DNA of 64,000 nucleotides, taken from the NCBI RefSeq assembly GCF_001273835.1, contig NZ_JHEI01000136.1, positions 186,001-250,000 on the forward strand. The letters are read 5' to 3'. Positions 1-8,100 of the stretch are shown here, piece by piece. Every line of letters begins with the position of its first letter. Position 1 is the stretch's first letter. The notes under the pieces were generated by a model. That model was not told where the DNA came from, made no database searches, and saw nothing but the letters and a program-made list of their open reading frames with translations. Source of the stretch: Leucobacter celer subsp. astrifaciens. Its GTDB lineage: Bacteria > Actinomycetota > Actinomycetes > Actinomycetales > Microbacteriaceae. The translations under genes were made by a program, and so were the position numbers.

Positions 1-201
1 GCCGACAGCAACTCCTGGGTGCTGGCCGGTGAGCCCACGCTCGATCTCGAGAATCAGGTGCTGCCGACCCACCTCACGACCTGTGCGACTCTCGTGAACC
101 GCGTGCCTCAGGTGCTGAACGCCGAGCCGGGCTACGTGTCCGTGGCGGAACTGCCGAGGCTGCAGTACATCGGAGGGCCGATCGCGAGCCACCTCTCCTG
201 A
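1..201 (+). CDS. C-terminal end of a putative NAD(P)-dependent amine dehydrogenase / dihydrodipicolinate reductase-like protein (5' cut off)
   Basis: The window opens inside this reading frame, which is open from base 1 to a TGA at 199-201, leaving 66 codons. The tail contains a helix followed by NRVPQVLNAEPGYVSVAELP. This resembles the end of actinobacterial proteins annotated as dihydrodipicolinate reductase-like or 2,4-diaminopentanoate dehydrogenase-like, which finish with an 'AIPxVxxAxPGxVxxxDLP' helix-loop. The nucleotide-binding domain lies outside the window, so the reaction cannot be judged. The family assignment rests on this short tail and is tentative; that the frame is coding is more certain. 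Confidence 0.45.
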   Translation, partial: ADSNSWVLAGEPTLDLENQVLPTHLTTCATLVNRVPQVLNAEPGYVSVAELPRLQYIGGPIASHLS

Positions 202-643
202 GCTCGCGCGCCCCTCACGATCGGCAACTGCTCAATCGTGCTCTCCTCGCACCGGCAGATTGCGGCCCTGCGCGCACGCTTCAGGCCGGGCGACGCCGGA
301 TCGCACGACATCGTCTGCATATCCCGGGCTGGTATGGGGCCGGACTCGACCGGGTGCATTCTCGGGGGATCGGAGCTCGAGACGGCGCCCCCGTCCACCT
401 GGTCGCCGTGAGCGCTTCGGAGGACGCGACGGTGATCCTGCTCCCGCGCAGACCCCTGGACGACGCTCCTCTTCGAGGCGCACCTGGCCCTCTACCTGGC
501 TGATGAGGCGGGGATCGAATCCATCGATGATCCCTTCAGGCAGTACGAATACGTTCAGGATCTCGAGTGCATACCCGAGCGACTTCTTCTCCACTCAGGT
601 CTGGGCGGCTGACGATCCGATCGCCGGACGCCTGAGGCGCAGC
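202..643 (+). pseudogene. non-coding or decayed stretch with out-of-frame coding-like segments
   Basis: No intact gene is convincing in these 442 bases. Two plus-strand segments look like protein but lie in different frames. One, at about 309-460 in frame 3, contains HIPGWYGAGLD and APVHLVAVSASEDATVILLP. The other, at 451-612 in frame 1, runs from DPWTTLLFEAHLALYLADEA to a stop at 610-612. A single frameshift between about 436 and 465 would join them. No start codon with a ribosome site is evident. The WYGxxLD motif faintly recalls the barstar family, but this is weak. I read it as a decayed gene; a chance open frame in GC-rich DNA is the alternative. Confidence 0.3.
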
Positions 644-1093
644 TCAGAGCTCGGCAGGGCCTCCTGCCGACCCGGGACCCTCCGGCAGCAGAGACTGCCC
701 GATGGGGTCGGGGTTCATCGCGATCTCCCATCGGTAGCCGTCGGGGTCGGCGAAGTACCCGCTGTAGCCTCCCCACTCCCGCTGCCGCGCCGGGTCGACG
801 CGGGCCCCGCAGCGCTGCGCAAGCGCGAGGACCTCGTCGACCGCTTCGGGGCTCGCGACGTTGTGCGCGAGAGTGATCGGGGGAACGCCGTCGCCGCGCG
901 CGATCGGCCCGACCTCCGCCTCGAACTCGGTCGAGACCCACAGGCTGAGCACCAGTCGAGCGCCCGTGCGAATCATCAGCACCTCGCCGGGTACATGCAG
1001 CTCCGCTTGCCAGCCCAGACCGCCGATGTAGAACTCGTGCGAACGCGACAGGTCGCGCACTGCAAGGGTGATGAAACTGATCCGCCGCTCCAT
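644..1093 (-). CDS. VOC family protein (glyoxalase/bleomycin resistance fold)
   Basis: 149 residues, the usual size of a single-module VOC (vicinal oxygen chelate) protein. The N-terminus (MERRISFITLAVRDLSRSHEF) is the typical first beta-alpha unit. The second module ends with GYFADPDGYRWEIAMNPD, the classic 'DPDGxxxE' strand that supplies a metal ligand. Substrate cannot be predicted: this fold covers glyoxalases, dioxygenases and antibiotic-binding proteins. The ATG at 1093 is chosen because homology begins there; the open frame runs further upstream but only as a shadow of the divergent acetyltransferase gene. A GAAGG-type ribosome site lies about 12 nt upstream. Monocistronic and divergent from the next gene. 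Confidence 0.85.
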   Translation of the reverse strand: MERRISFITLAVRDLSRSHEFYIGGLGWQAELHVPGEVLMIRTGARLVLSLWVSTEFEAEVGPIARGDGVPPITLAHNVASPEAVDEVLALAQRCGARVDPARQREWGGYSGYFADPDGYRWEIAMNPDPIGQSLLPEGPGSAGGPAEL

Positions 1094-1212
1094 CGCGTCA
1101 CCGCCTTCGTCGTGCGGCGAGCCTATCAAGCGGGTGGGGCTGAAGCCGCGGTGAGGGGCGGCAGATCGCGCGGACCGGAGCACCGGGGAGTCTTCTCTGG
1201 CACACTGATGGC

Positions 1213-1785
1213 ATGAACATCGTTGTTCGGCCGGCGACGGTCTTCGAGGACGTCGCGGTACTCGTCGGCCCCAAGAAGCCCACATCGAACGTGTGCTTCT
1301 GCCTGAGCTACCGCATCGGCAGTCGAGAAAACAACGCGCTCCGCGGCCTCGAACGAGCGGAGCGGGTGAGAGAGCTGTGCGCGCAGGATCCGCCTCCCGG
1401 CGTTGTCGCCTATCTCGACGGCGAGCCGGTGGGATGGGCGGCGGTGCACCCGAAGGCACAGACCAGTTTCGCGAGGAGTCGCGTGATCCCGCACGTCGAT
1501 GACCTCGACGTCTGGTCGCTGTGGTGTTTCCGGGTGCGCCCCGGGTACCGGAAGCAGGGCATCATGCACGCGCTGATCGAGGGCGCTGTGGAGCACGCGC
1601 GGCGCTCCGGCGCCCCCGCGATCGAGGGGTATCCCGTCGACAACGAGGGGGAGCGCATCAACCAGACCATGGCGTACGTCGGCACCCGTCGTCTGTTCGA
1701 GAGCGCAGGGTTTGCCAAGGTCGCCGAGAGCCGGTCGATGTTCGACGGTTTTCCGCGCGTGCTCATGAGGCGGGCTCTTCAGTGA
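1213..1785 (+). CDS. GNAT family N-acetyltransferase
   Basis: 190 residues. It belongs to the GNAT subgroup with an N-terminal 'CxCxxxR' signature (here CFCLSYR, near residue 28) followed by PPGVVAYLDGEPVGWAAVHP and the acetyl-CoA loop region VWSLWCFRVRPGYRKQGIMH, in which the R-K-Q-G stretch stands where GNAT proteins carry Q/R-x-x-G-x-G/A. The substrate is unknown. The ATG at 1213 is preceded by CACACT at 1201-1206, a weak -10 look-alike, so the mRNA may be leaderless. It is divergent from the VOC gene at 644-1093 and convergent with the VOC gene at 1833-2207; a strong hairpin follows it. Confidence 0.85.
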   Translation: MNIVVRPATVFEDVAVLVGPKKPTSNVCFCLSYRIGSRENNALRGLERAERVRELCAQDPPPGVVAYLDGEPVGWAAVHPKAQTSFARSRVIPHVDDLDVWSLWCFRVRPGYRKQGIMHALIEGAVEHARRSGAPAIEGYPVDNEGERINQTMAYVGTRRLFESAGFAKVAESRSMFDGFPRVLMRRALQ

Positions 1786-1788
1786 GCC

Positions 1789-1827
1789 GGCGGGGCCGGG
1801 GCTGCCTGCTGCAGTCCCGGCCTCGCC
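1789..1827. terminator. hairpin terminator between convergent genes
   Basis: A 16-bp inverted repeat (1789-1804 and 1812-1827, two G-U wobbles in the plus-strand transcript) with a 7-nt loop sits 3 nt after the acetyltransferase stop and just before the end of the convergent VOC gene. No U-tract follows, so it is either an intrinsic terminator of the GC-rich kind or an mRNA 3'-end stabiliser serving both genes. Confidence 0.6.
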
Positions 1828-1832
1828 CGTCC

Positions 1833-2207
1833 TCAGAGATACGGCCGCGTGATCAGCTCGAGGTAGTGGCCCGAGGGGTCGAGCAGGTAGATCCCTCGCC
1901 CGTCATGGTCGTGATTGATCTCGCCGGGTCGGATGCGTTGCGGGTCCGCCCAGTGCTCGAGGCCCTGGGCGACGATCTTCGCGTGAGCCCGGTCGAAGTG
2001 GTCGTCGTCCACCAGGTACGCGTAGTGCTGCGGAGGGAACTCGATCGGTGGAGCGGCGAACTGGAGCAGCACGTCACCGCCGATCTGGATGTTGGTGAAC
2101 GGGCCCCACGAAGCAGCCGGGTGGGCTTCGAGCAGGTCGGTGTAGAACTCTGCCATTGCGGCCGGGTCGAGCGATGCGATGATCGTGTGGTTGAAGTGCG
2201 CGGTCAT
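1833..2207 (-). CDS. VOC family protein
   Basis: 124 residues, one VOC domain pair. The N-terminus MTAHFNHTIIASLDPAAMAE matches the start of glyoxalase-like proteins, and near the C-terminus DHDGRGIYLLDPSGHYLELI is the family's last module with its glutamate metal ligand. The ATG at 2207 has a clear ribosome site (AAGGAG, about 6 nt upstream), which settles the start over an upstream in-frame ATG. Function beyond the fold is not predictable. It is not closely similar to the other VOC gene at 644-1093, so the two do not look like a recent tandem duplication. Confidence 0.85.
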   Translation of the reverse strand: MTAHFNHTIIASLDPAAMAEFYTDLLEAHPAASWGPFTNIQIGGDVLLQFAAPPIEFPPQHYAYLVDDDHFDRAHAKIVAQGLEHWADPQRIRPGEINHDHDGRGIYLLDPSGHYLELITRPYL

Positions 2208-2373
2208 GAGTGCTCCTTGTCGTCGATGGGGTCTGGGGCGCATCGACGCGAGGAGGCGCGCGGATCAGGGAACGACCAGTTCGCCGTTCCGGGAGCGGCC
2301 GCTGCGGGCCTGGCTGGTCATCATCACCAGCGATGATACCTGCCTCCCGCGCAGGGCGCCCCGATCCGATCGA

Positions 2374-3771
2374 TCAGGCGGCAGCCTCGGTCGCTGTCCC
2401 GATAGCCGCTTCTGCCGGTTCCTCGACCATCGGTCCCGCTGCCGCCGGTACCGCGACCGGCGCGACCGGTGCGACCGGCGCGAAGCGCACGGTGCTGGTC
2501 GGGGTGTCGACGTAGCGGCGACCGGTCGGGCTGCACCACTCGAGCACTCCGCCGGGCGATGGTCTGGGGCGCCAGGCGGACCCCGCGAGGAACTCGAAGT
2601 GCTTGAGCGTGTGGTGTTTTCGGCAGAGGTGGGCGAGATTCGAGAGTTCGGTCGGGCCGCCGCGCGCAGCCGGTACCGTGTGATCCACGTCGCAGTGATC
2701 GAGGCGGCGGGTGCACCCGGGGAAGCGGCAATGCTGATCGCGCGCCCCCAGCAGCCTCCTGAGATCTTCGCCGGGGCGGTAGCGGTCGACCGCGAGCACC
2801 GCGCCCGCCACGGGGTGGGTCAGTACCCGATCCCAGTGGCTCGCGTGGCCCGCGAGGCGGCGGGCGGTCAGCGTATCGATCGGCCCGTATCCAGCAAGTT
2901 CGGCGGCGCCGAGATACGGGGCGGATTCAGCGGAATGCGCGGCTCCGGCGAGCGTGAGCACCGGCACCGAGACCTGCACGCGGCCCGTGATCGCTCCGAG
3001 CGCGTCGCCGGTGCCAGTGCCAAGGTCGGTGCCGGCGCCGGTGAGCAGCAGTTCGGTGAAGGCATCGGCCTGGATCTGAGCGGAGGTGCGGGCCTCCGTT
3101 TCGGTGTCATCGGCACCGCGTTTCTGCCGCACCTGGTGGGCGATCCGGGTGAGGCGATCCTTGATCGCAGAGGCCTCGACTGCGCCGATCGTGGCGACGA
3201 GTTGCGCCATGCCGTCGTCGAGATCCACTACGCGCACGCATCGTCGCTCGCGCGCCTCGCGGTGCCGCTCGTCGATGCTGCGCCCGGCGAAGTGCTCGGC
3301 GACGCGGCGAGCATGGGTGCGCAGCTGGTGCGCCGTCGATGAGAGGGCCACTGGCAGGATCGCGGCCTCGTAAGCGCTTCGCGCTTCGCCGCCGCCCGCG
3401 ACGATCTGTCCGGCGTCGACGATCACCTCGGTGTGCCGGTGCGACAGGCGCCCCGCGGCGAACGCCTCGGCGACCGCGGGGTAGTGACCGAGCAGCTGGT
3501 CGGCATGGCCCATGCGGTGGGCGGTCGCCGCATGACCGGTGCGCGTGGCGACCGACACCTCGGCCTCGACCGCACGGTGCACAAGCTCGCCGTGATCCGC
3601 GTGCCCCTCGTCGTGGGCGATCCGAGACGCGAGCCGGGTCAGCGACGCGAGCTGTACGGCCTTGAGGTACTCCAGCTGGTGAATCATCGTGTCGATCCGC
3701 TCGACCGCGGCCACTCCTGCGAGCAGCGCGGCGCGCTGCTCGTCGGTCTGGTAGTCGATGGGATCCTGCAT
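2374..3771 (-). CDS. HNH endonuclease signature motif protein, 13E12/DUF222 family
   Basis: 465 residues. The N-terminal two-thirds is the helical DUF222 ('13E12 repeat') domain common in multiple copies in actinobacteria. The C-terminal part carries an HNH module: C348 and C353 of CRFPGC, DVDH (361-364), then C383 and HH386-387, spaced as in zinc-stabilised HNH nucleases. The tail is rich in Ala, Pro and Val (VAPVAPVAVPAA). The biological role of the family is unsettled; a link to mobile elements is often suspected. The ATG at 3771 is chosen as the start because homology begins there; the frame stays open far upstream only because of repeats and an overlapping gene. A GTG 13 codons upstream is a possible alternative. 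Confidence 0.85.
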   Translation of the reverse strand: MQDPIDYQTDEQRAALLAGVAAVERIDTMIHQLEYLKAVQLASLTRLASRIAHDEGHADHGELVHRAVEAEVSVATRTGHAATAHRMGHADQLLGHYPAVAEAFAAGRLSHRHTEVIVDAGQIVAGGGEARSAYEAAILPVALSSTAHQLRTHARRVAEHFAGRSIDERHREARERRCVRVVDLDDGMAQLVATIGAVEASAIKDRLTRIAHQVRQKRGADDTETEARTSAQIQADAFTELLLTGAGTDLGTGTGDALGAITGRVQVSVPVLTLAGAAHSAESAPYLGAAELAGYGPIDTLTARRLAGHASHWDRVLTHPVAGAVLAVDRYRPGEDLRRLLGARDQHCRFPGCTRRLDHCDVDHTVPAARGGPTELSNLAHLCRKHHTLKHFEFLAGSAWRPRPSPGGVLEWCSPTGRRYVDTPTSTVRFAPVAPVAPVAVPAAAGPMVEEPAEAAIGTATEAAA

Positions 3772-3901
3772 GGCCCCAGTCAACACGCAGCCACTGACGC
3801 TGACGGGCCTCGATGGCTCGGTGGAGATCCAAAGATTCTCGTGGATCGTTGTTGAGGAGTCGACAAAGAGGGAAGGGGGACGCGGGAAGCGAGATGGAGA
3901 A

Positions 3902-4017
3902 GGGGAGAGAGGGAGAGAGGGAGAGAGGGAGAGAAGGAGAGACGGAGAGAGGGAGAGACGGAGAGACGGAGAGGTAGAGAGATGGAGAGGTAGAGATGAG
4001 AGAGATAGAGGAGAGAA
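3902..4017. repeat. purine-rich 8-bp tandem repeat (GRGAGAGA type), about 14 units
   Basis: From 3902 to 4017 the plus strand is almost entirely purine, built from degenerate copies of GGGAGAGA (variants CGGAGAGA, AGGAGAGA, GGTAGAGA). The wider purine-rich zone begins near 3864. It lies upstream of the HNH gene (minus strand) and of the DUF4260 gene (plus strand). The reverse strand is open in the HNH frame but encodes only Ser/Pro/Leu repeats, so it is not treated as coding. Such tracts can slip during replication and can adopt triplex DNA. Confidence 0.9.
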
Positions 4018-4056
4018 GGCCTCGAGGGGCGTCGGCAGGGGAGCCGCCGCCGCTCG

Positions 4057-4116
4057 CCGCTGGCATCCGCCGCTGGCCGCTGGCATCCGCCGCTGGCCGC
4101 TGGCATCCGCCGCTGG
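4057..4116. repeat. 20-bp perfect direct repeat, three copies
   Basis: Three head-to-tail identical 20-bp units (CCGCTGGCATCCGCCGCTGG) fill 4057-4076, 4077-4096 and 4097-4116, with degenerate partial copies just upstream and downstream. They stand 16 bp before the operator palindrome of the DUF4260-tetR operon. No coding frame uses them. Function unknown; a slippage-generated minisatellite is the simplest reading. Confidence 0.9.
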
Positions 4117-4131
4117 CGCTCGCCGCAGTAA

Positions 4132-4146
4132 GCTAATAGTATTAGC
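4132..4146. promoter_or_regulatory. perfect 15-bp palindrome over a -10 box: TetR operator and leaderless promoter
   Basis: GCTAATAGTATTAGC is a perfect inverted repeat centred on 4139. It contains TAGTAT (4137-4142), a good actinobacterial -10 box placed 7 nt before the ATG at 4150, so transcription would begin at or next to the start codon. A TetR-family gene is second in the operon, making autorepression through this site likely. No -35 element is obvious upstream because the 20-bp repeats occupy that space. Confidence 0.65.
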
Positions 4147-4149
4147 CGC

Positions 4150-4548
4150 ATGAACTTCATGCGTGTGAGTTGGGGGATGAGCGCCCTGGTCTGGTTCGCG
4201 GTCATCGTGCTGTGCTGCGTCTTCTGGGGGTGGTGGGCGAGCCTCGTCGCGGTGATCTTCGGGCTGTTCCCCGACGTGGCGCTGATCGGCGCGTTCGCCG
4301 GCGAGGGGAGGCTGAAGCCGAGCCGCGTGCGTCTCTACAACACGCTGCACACGATGACCTATCCCATCGTGCTGCTGGTGGTGGGCCTGATCGTCTTCCT
4401 GACCACCGGCGCGCTCGACGGCGGGTTCTGGCCCATCGCGCTCGCGGGTGTCGCGTGGTTCGTGCACATCGCGGCGGATCGAGCCCTCGGCTTCGGGCTG
4501 CGCGCCCCCGACGGCAGCATCATCCCGGTCGGCTACCAGCTGAGCTGA
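4150..4548 (+). CDS. DUF4260 family membrane protein
   Basis: 132 residues with about four hydrophobic segments. DUF4260 hallmarks visible are GLFPDVALIGAFAGEG, RLYNTLHT (the conserved 'YNxxHT/Y' motif) and the C-terminal block WFVHIAADRALGFGLRAPDG. The family's function is unknown; its genes are frequently paired with a TetR regulator, as here. The start at 4150 is supported by the -10 box 7 nt upstream; an internal ATG at 4177 has a G-rich sequence before it and is an alternative, but would remove part of the first membrane helix region. It is followed by tetR after 11 nt. Confidence 0.85.
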   Translation: MNFMRVSWGMSALVWFAVIVLCCVFWGWWASLVAVIFGLFPDVALIGAFAGEGRLKPSRVRLYNTLHTMTYPIVLLVVGLIVFLTTGALDGGFWPIALAGVAWFVHIAADRALGFGLRAPDGSIIPVGYQLS

Positions 4549-4559
4549 CGGGCGACCCC

Positions 4560-5078
4560 GTGACCGCGCGCCGCGAGCAGCTGCTCGATCTGGCCGAGCA
4601 GGTGCTCGAGCACGAGGGGCTCGGCGGCTTCGGCGTGAACGCGCTCGCGCGCGCGGCGGGGATCAAGCCGCCGAGCATCTACAAGCACTTCGCGGGGATG
4701 GCCGACCTCCAGCACGCGCTCATCTCGCGCTGGTTCCGACGCGTGGCCGATGCGCTCGACGCGGCCGAGCCGTCGATCTCCTCCTTCGCCGCGGAGTACC
4801 GCGCGGTGGCGCTCGCTGCGCCGCAGCTCTACCGTCTGGCGACCGACGGGCCGCTCGACCGTGCGATGCTCGAGCCCGGAGCGGAGCGCGCGGCGATGGC
4901 TGCGACGCTCCGACTCTTCGGGGAGCCGTCGGAGCGTGAGGGCATCGATCACCACCGTTCGCGATTGGCCTGGGCCGCGGCGCACGGGCTCGTGTCGCTC
5001 GAGATCGCGGGCCGTTTCCCGCCCGGAACCGACCTGGATGCGGCCTGGCGCGCCCTCGCCGGAGCCCTCTCCGGGTAA
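4560..5078 (+). CDS. TetR/AcrR family transcriptional regulator
   Basis: 172 residues. The N-terminal helix-turn-helix reads LARAAGIKPPSIYKHFAGMA, with the 'YKHF' recognition-helix end typical of TetR proteins. The remainder is helical and matches the WHG/TetR_C-type ligand domain (AAHGLVSLEIAGRF). GTG at 4560 starts the protein 11 nt after the DUF4260 gene, so the two are one transcript. The palindrome at 4132-4146 is its likely operator. The inducer is unknown. The smc gene starts 42 nt downstream and may receive read-through. Confidence 0.88.
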   Translation: MTARREQLLDLAEQVLEHEGLGGFGVNALARAAGIKPPSIYKHFAGMADLQHALISRWFRRVADALDAAEPSISSFAAEYRAVALAAPQLYRLATDGPLDRAMLEPGAERAAMAATLRLFGEPSEREGIDHHRSRLAWAAAHGLVSLEIAGRFPPGTDLDAAWRALAGALSG

Positions 5079-5120
5079 AGTCGTAGGGATTCGAGTCCGA
5101 GCAGACGGAAAGGCGGCGGC

Positions 5121-8100
5121 GTGCACCTCAAGAGCCTCACGCTCAAGGGCTTCAAGTCCTTCGCCCAGCCGACCACCTTCCAGTTCGAGCCCGGCGTCAC
5201 CGCGATCGTGGGCCCCAACGGCTCCGGCAAGTCGAACGTCGTCGACGCGCTCGCCTGGGTGATGGGGGAGCAGGGCGCGAAGACGCTGCGCGGCGGCAAG
5301 ATGGAGGACGTCATCTTCGCGGGCACCTCCACGCGCGGTCCGCTCGGCCGCGCCGAGGTGCGGCTCACGATCGACAACAGCGACGGGGCGCTGCCGATCG
5401 AGTACTCCGAGGTGACGATCAGCCGCACCCTCTTCCGCAACGGCTCGAGCGAGTACGCGATTAACGGCGAGGCGTGCCGGCTGCTTGACGTGCAGGAGCT
5501 GCTGAGCGATTCGGGTCTCGGGCGCGAGATGCACGTGATCGTGGGGCAGGGGCAGCTCGACGCGGTGCTGCGGGCGACGGCCGAGGATCGCCGGGGCTTC
5601 ATCGAGGAGGCCGCGGGCATTCTGAAGCATCGCCGCCGCAAGGAGCGCACACTGCGCAAGCTCGAGGCGATGGAGACCAACCTCACGCGCCTCAACGACC
5701 TCGCGGGCGAGATCCGCCGGCAGCTGAAGCCGCTGGGCCGCCAGGCCGAGGTCGCGAAGCAGGCGCAGGGGATCGCGGCCGAGGTACGCGACGCGAAAGC
5801 CCGCCTGCTGGCCGACGACGTGTTCCGATTGCGCCGGGAGCTCGACGATCTCGCGAAGGACGAGGCCGAGCAGCACTCCGAGCGCATCGTGCTGCAGGAG
5901 CAGGTGGAGCAGAAGCAGTTGCGCATCCAGAGGCTCGAGCAGGACCAGCAGAGCGACGAGCTCGACGCCGCGCGGCGCGTCACGATGGGGCTCGAGTCCG
6001 TGCAGTCGAAGCTGCGAGGCCTCTATTCGCAGACCCAGCAGCGGCTCACCTTCCTCGCCACCCAGGCGGAGACTCCCGAGCAGCTCAACCGCATCAGCCG
6101 CGCGGCAGTCGACGAGGCGGCCGCTGAAGCGGCGCGGCTCGAGACGCTGATCCCGGAGGCCGAGGCCGTTTGGCAGCGGGCGGGCACCGCGACCCGGCAG
6201 GCGCAGCAGTCGCTCGACGCGATCGACGACCACATCGCCGCGCAGAGCGAACTCGTCTCGAAGCACGACCTGCAGCTCTCGCAGCTGCGCGGACGGGCGG
6301 AGGCCGCCGAGCAGAAGCGCGCCACCGTGGCCCAGGAGGTCGCGCGCCGCGAGCAGGCCGTCGCACAGGCCGAGACCCGGGCCGAGGAGGCGCGGCAGCA
6401 GCTCGCCGACTTCGAGGCCCGGGAGGAGATCGGGGAGACCCCGGAGACCGGCCTCGATGACGCGTACCGCGCGGCGCAGGAGCGTCAGGGCACGCGCGAG
6501 CAGCAGCGCGACGAAGCGCGGGATCGCCTGCACGAGCTGGAGCAGGAGCGCGCGGGCCTCGAGGCGCGCGTGAGCGCGTTGACGCGCTCCCTCGATCAGC
6601 GCGACGCCTCGGGAGCGCTGCTCGCCGAGGGGCTCGGCGGCATCGACGAGCGGATCTCCGATCGCGTGCGGGTGCGCGAGGGCTACGAGGCCGCCGTGGG
6701 CGCGGCGCTCGGTGTCTTCGCGGACGCGCTGCTGGCCCACACCGCGAGCGCTGCCGAGACCGCGGTGGCGGTGGCGCGGGAGCGGGATCTCGGGCGCATG
6801 CGGGCGATCATCGCGCAGAACGGATCGGCTCCCGCAGCCGACGGCCCGGACATATCGGGCCTCACCCGGGTGTCCGAGGTGCTGCTCGAGGCGCCGGACG
6901 GTGTGCGCGGCGTGCTCGCGCGCAGCTACATCGCCGATGAGCTGCCCGACGCGGTGACCGCGGCCGACGAGCTGCGTGCGCGGTTCCCCGCGGCGGGCTT
7001 CACGATCGTCACCGCCCACGGCGACGTGCTCACCGAGCACACGCTGAGCGGGGGATCGGGGCTCGCCCCCTCCCGCATCGAGCTCACGGCGGAGCTCGAG
7101 CAGGCCGAGCAGCGCCGCACCGCGGTGGCCGAGCGCATCGCCGAGACCGAGGCCGAACTCGCGGAGCTGCGAGCGGAGGCCGCTCGTGCGAAGACCGACG
7201 CGCAGCAGGCCTACGCCGAGCTGCGCGCCGCCGACGCCCGCCTCGCAGAGCTGTCGAAGGAGCGCAACCGGCTCTCGGCGCGCGCCGAGGCGGCTCAGGC
7301 CGAGGCGGAGCGCGCCAGGCAGGCGATCGCGGCCGTCGCCGACTCCGCGGCGGAGGCTGCGAAGGAGGCGGAGCGCGCCGCCCAGGCTCACGCCGAAGCA
7401 GAGGCGAAGCCGCGCCCGATCCTCGACGCGAGTCAGCGCGACGGCCTGGTCGCCGAACTCGAGCGGGCCCGGTCTGCGGAGATGGAGGCGCGTCTCGCGC
7501 TCGAGACCGCCCGCGAGCGGTCGCGCGCGGGAGCGGCCCACCGCGAGACGCTGGCGGAGCAGTTCGAAGCCGAGCGCCGTGCCGCCGAGGAGACCGCTCG
7601 ACGCGCCGTGCTGCGCTCGCGCCAGGTATCGCAGGCCGAGCGAGTGGCGGGATTGCTCCCCGCGATCCTCGACGCCTGCGATCGCTCGCTCTCCGAAGCG
7701 CGTCTCGCTCAGCAGCACGCCGAGCAGGAGCGCGCGAAGCACAGTCAGGAGCTCACGCTGCTGCGCTCGGAGGAGTCGGGGCTGCGGCAGAAGCTGCAGA
7801 CGCTGACCGAGCGCGTGCACGGGGCCGAGCTGAAGAGCTACGAGCGCAAACTGCAGCTCTCGGCCTTGCTCGAACGCTCGGGCAATGAGCTGGGGCTCGT
7901 CGAGGACGTGCTGATCGCCGAGTACGGCCCGGACGTGTCGATCCCCGTCGGCCGTGCCGAGGAGCCGGACGCCGCGGCGCCGGAGGCTGCTCCGGAGGCG
8001 GCTCCGGATCCCGAACCGCAGTTCGCGAACGCCCTCGAGGCCGAACTCGCGGCCGAGCTGGGGATCGCGGAGGAACCGCCGGTCGAGCGGGCGGAGGGAG

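Noticed and set aside
3902..4116. CRISPR array
   Set aside because: Units are 8 or 20 bp, directly adjacent, without spacers of constant length, and no cas gene is nearby.
3772..4467. Extension of the HNH gene upstream through the purine repeat to 4467
   Set aside because: The added residues are Ser/Pro/Leu repeats plus an antisense shadow of the DUF4260 gene; family homology begins at the ATG at 3771.
5079..5120. tRNA-like T-arm sequence (GATTCGAGTCC) before smc
   Set aside because: Only 42 bases separate the two genes and no acceptor stem or anticodon arm can be built.
4533..7820. A very long minus-strand open frame (1,095 codons) antisense to smc
   Set aside because: It is a mirror of smc codon bias in GC-rich DNA; its translation is low-complexity Leu/Arg/Gly with no domain, and smc on the other strand is unmistakable.
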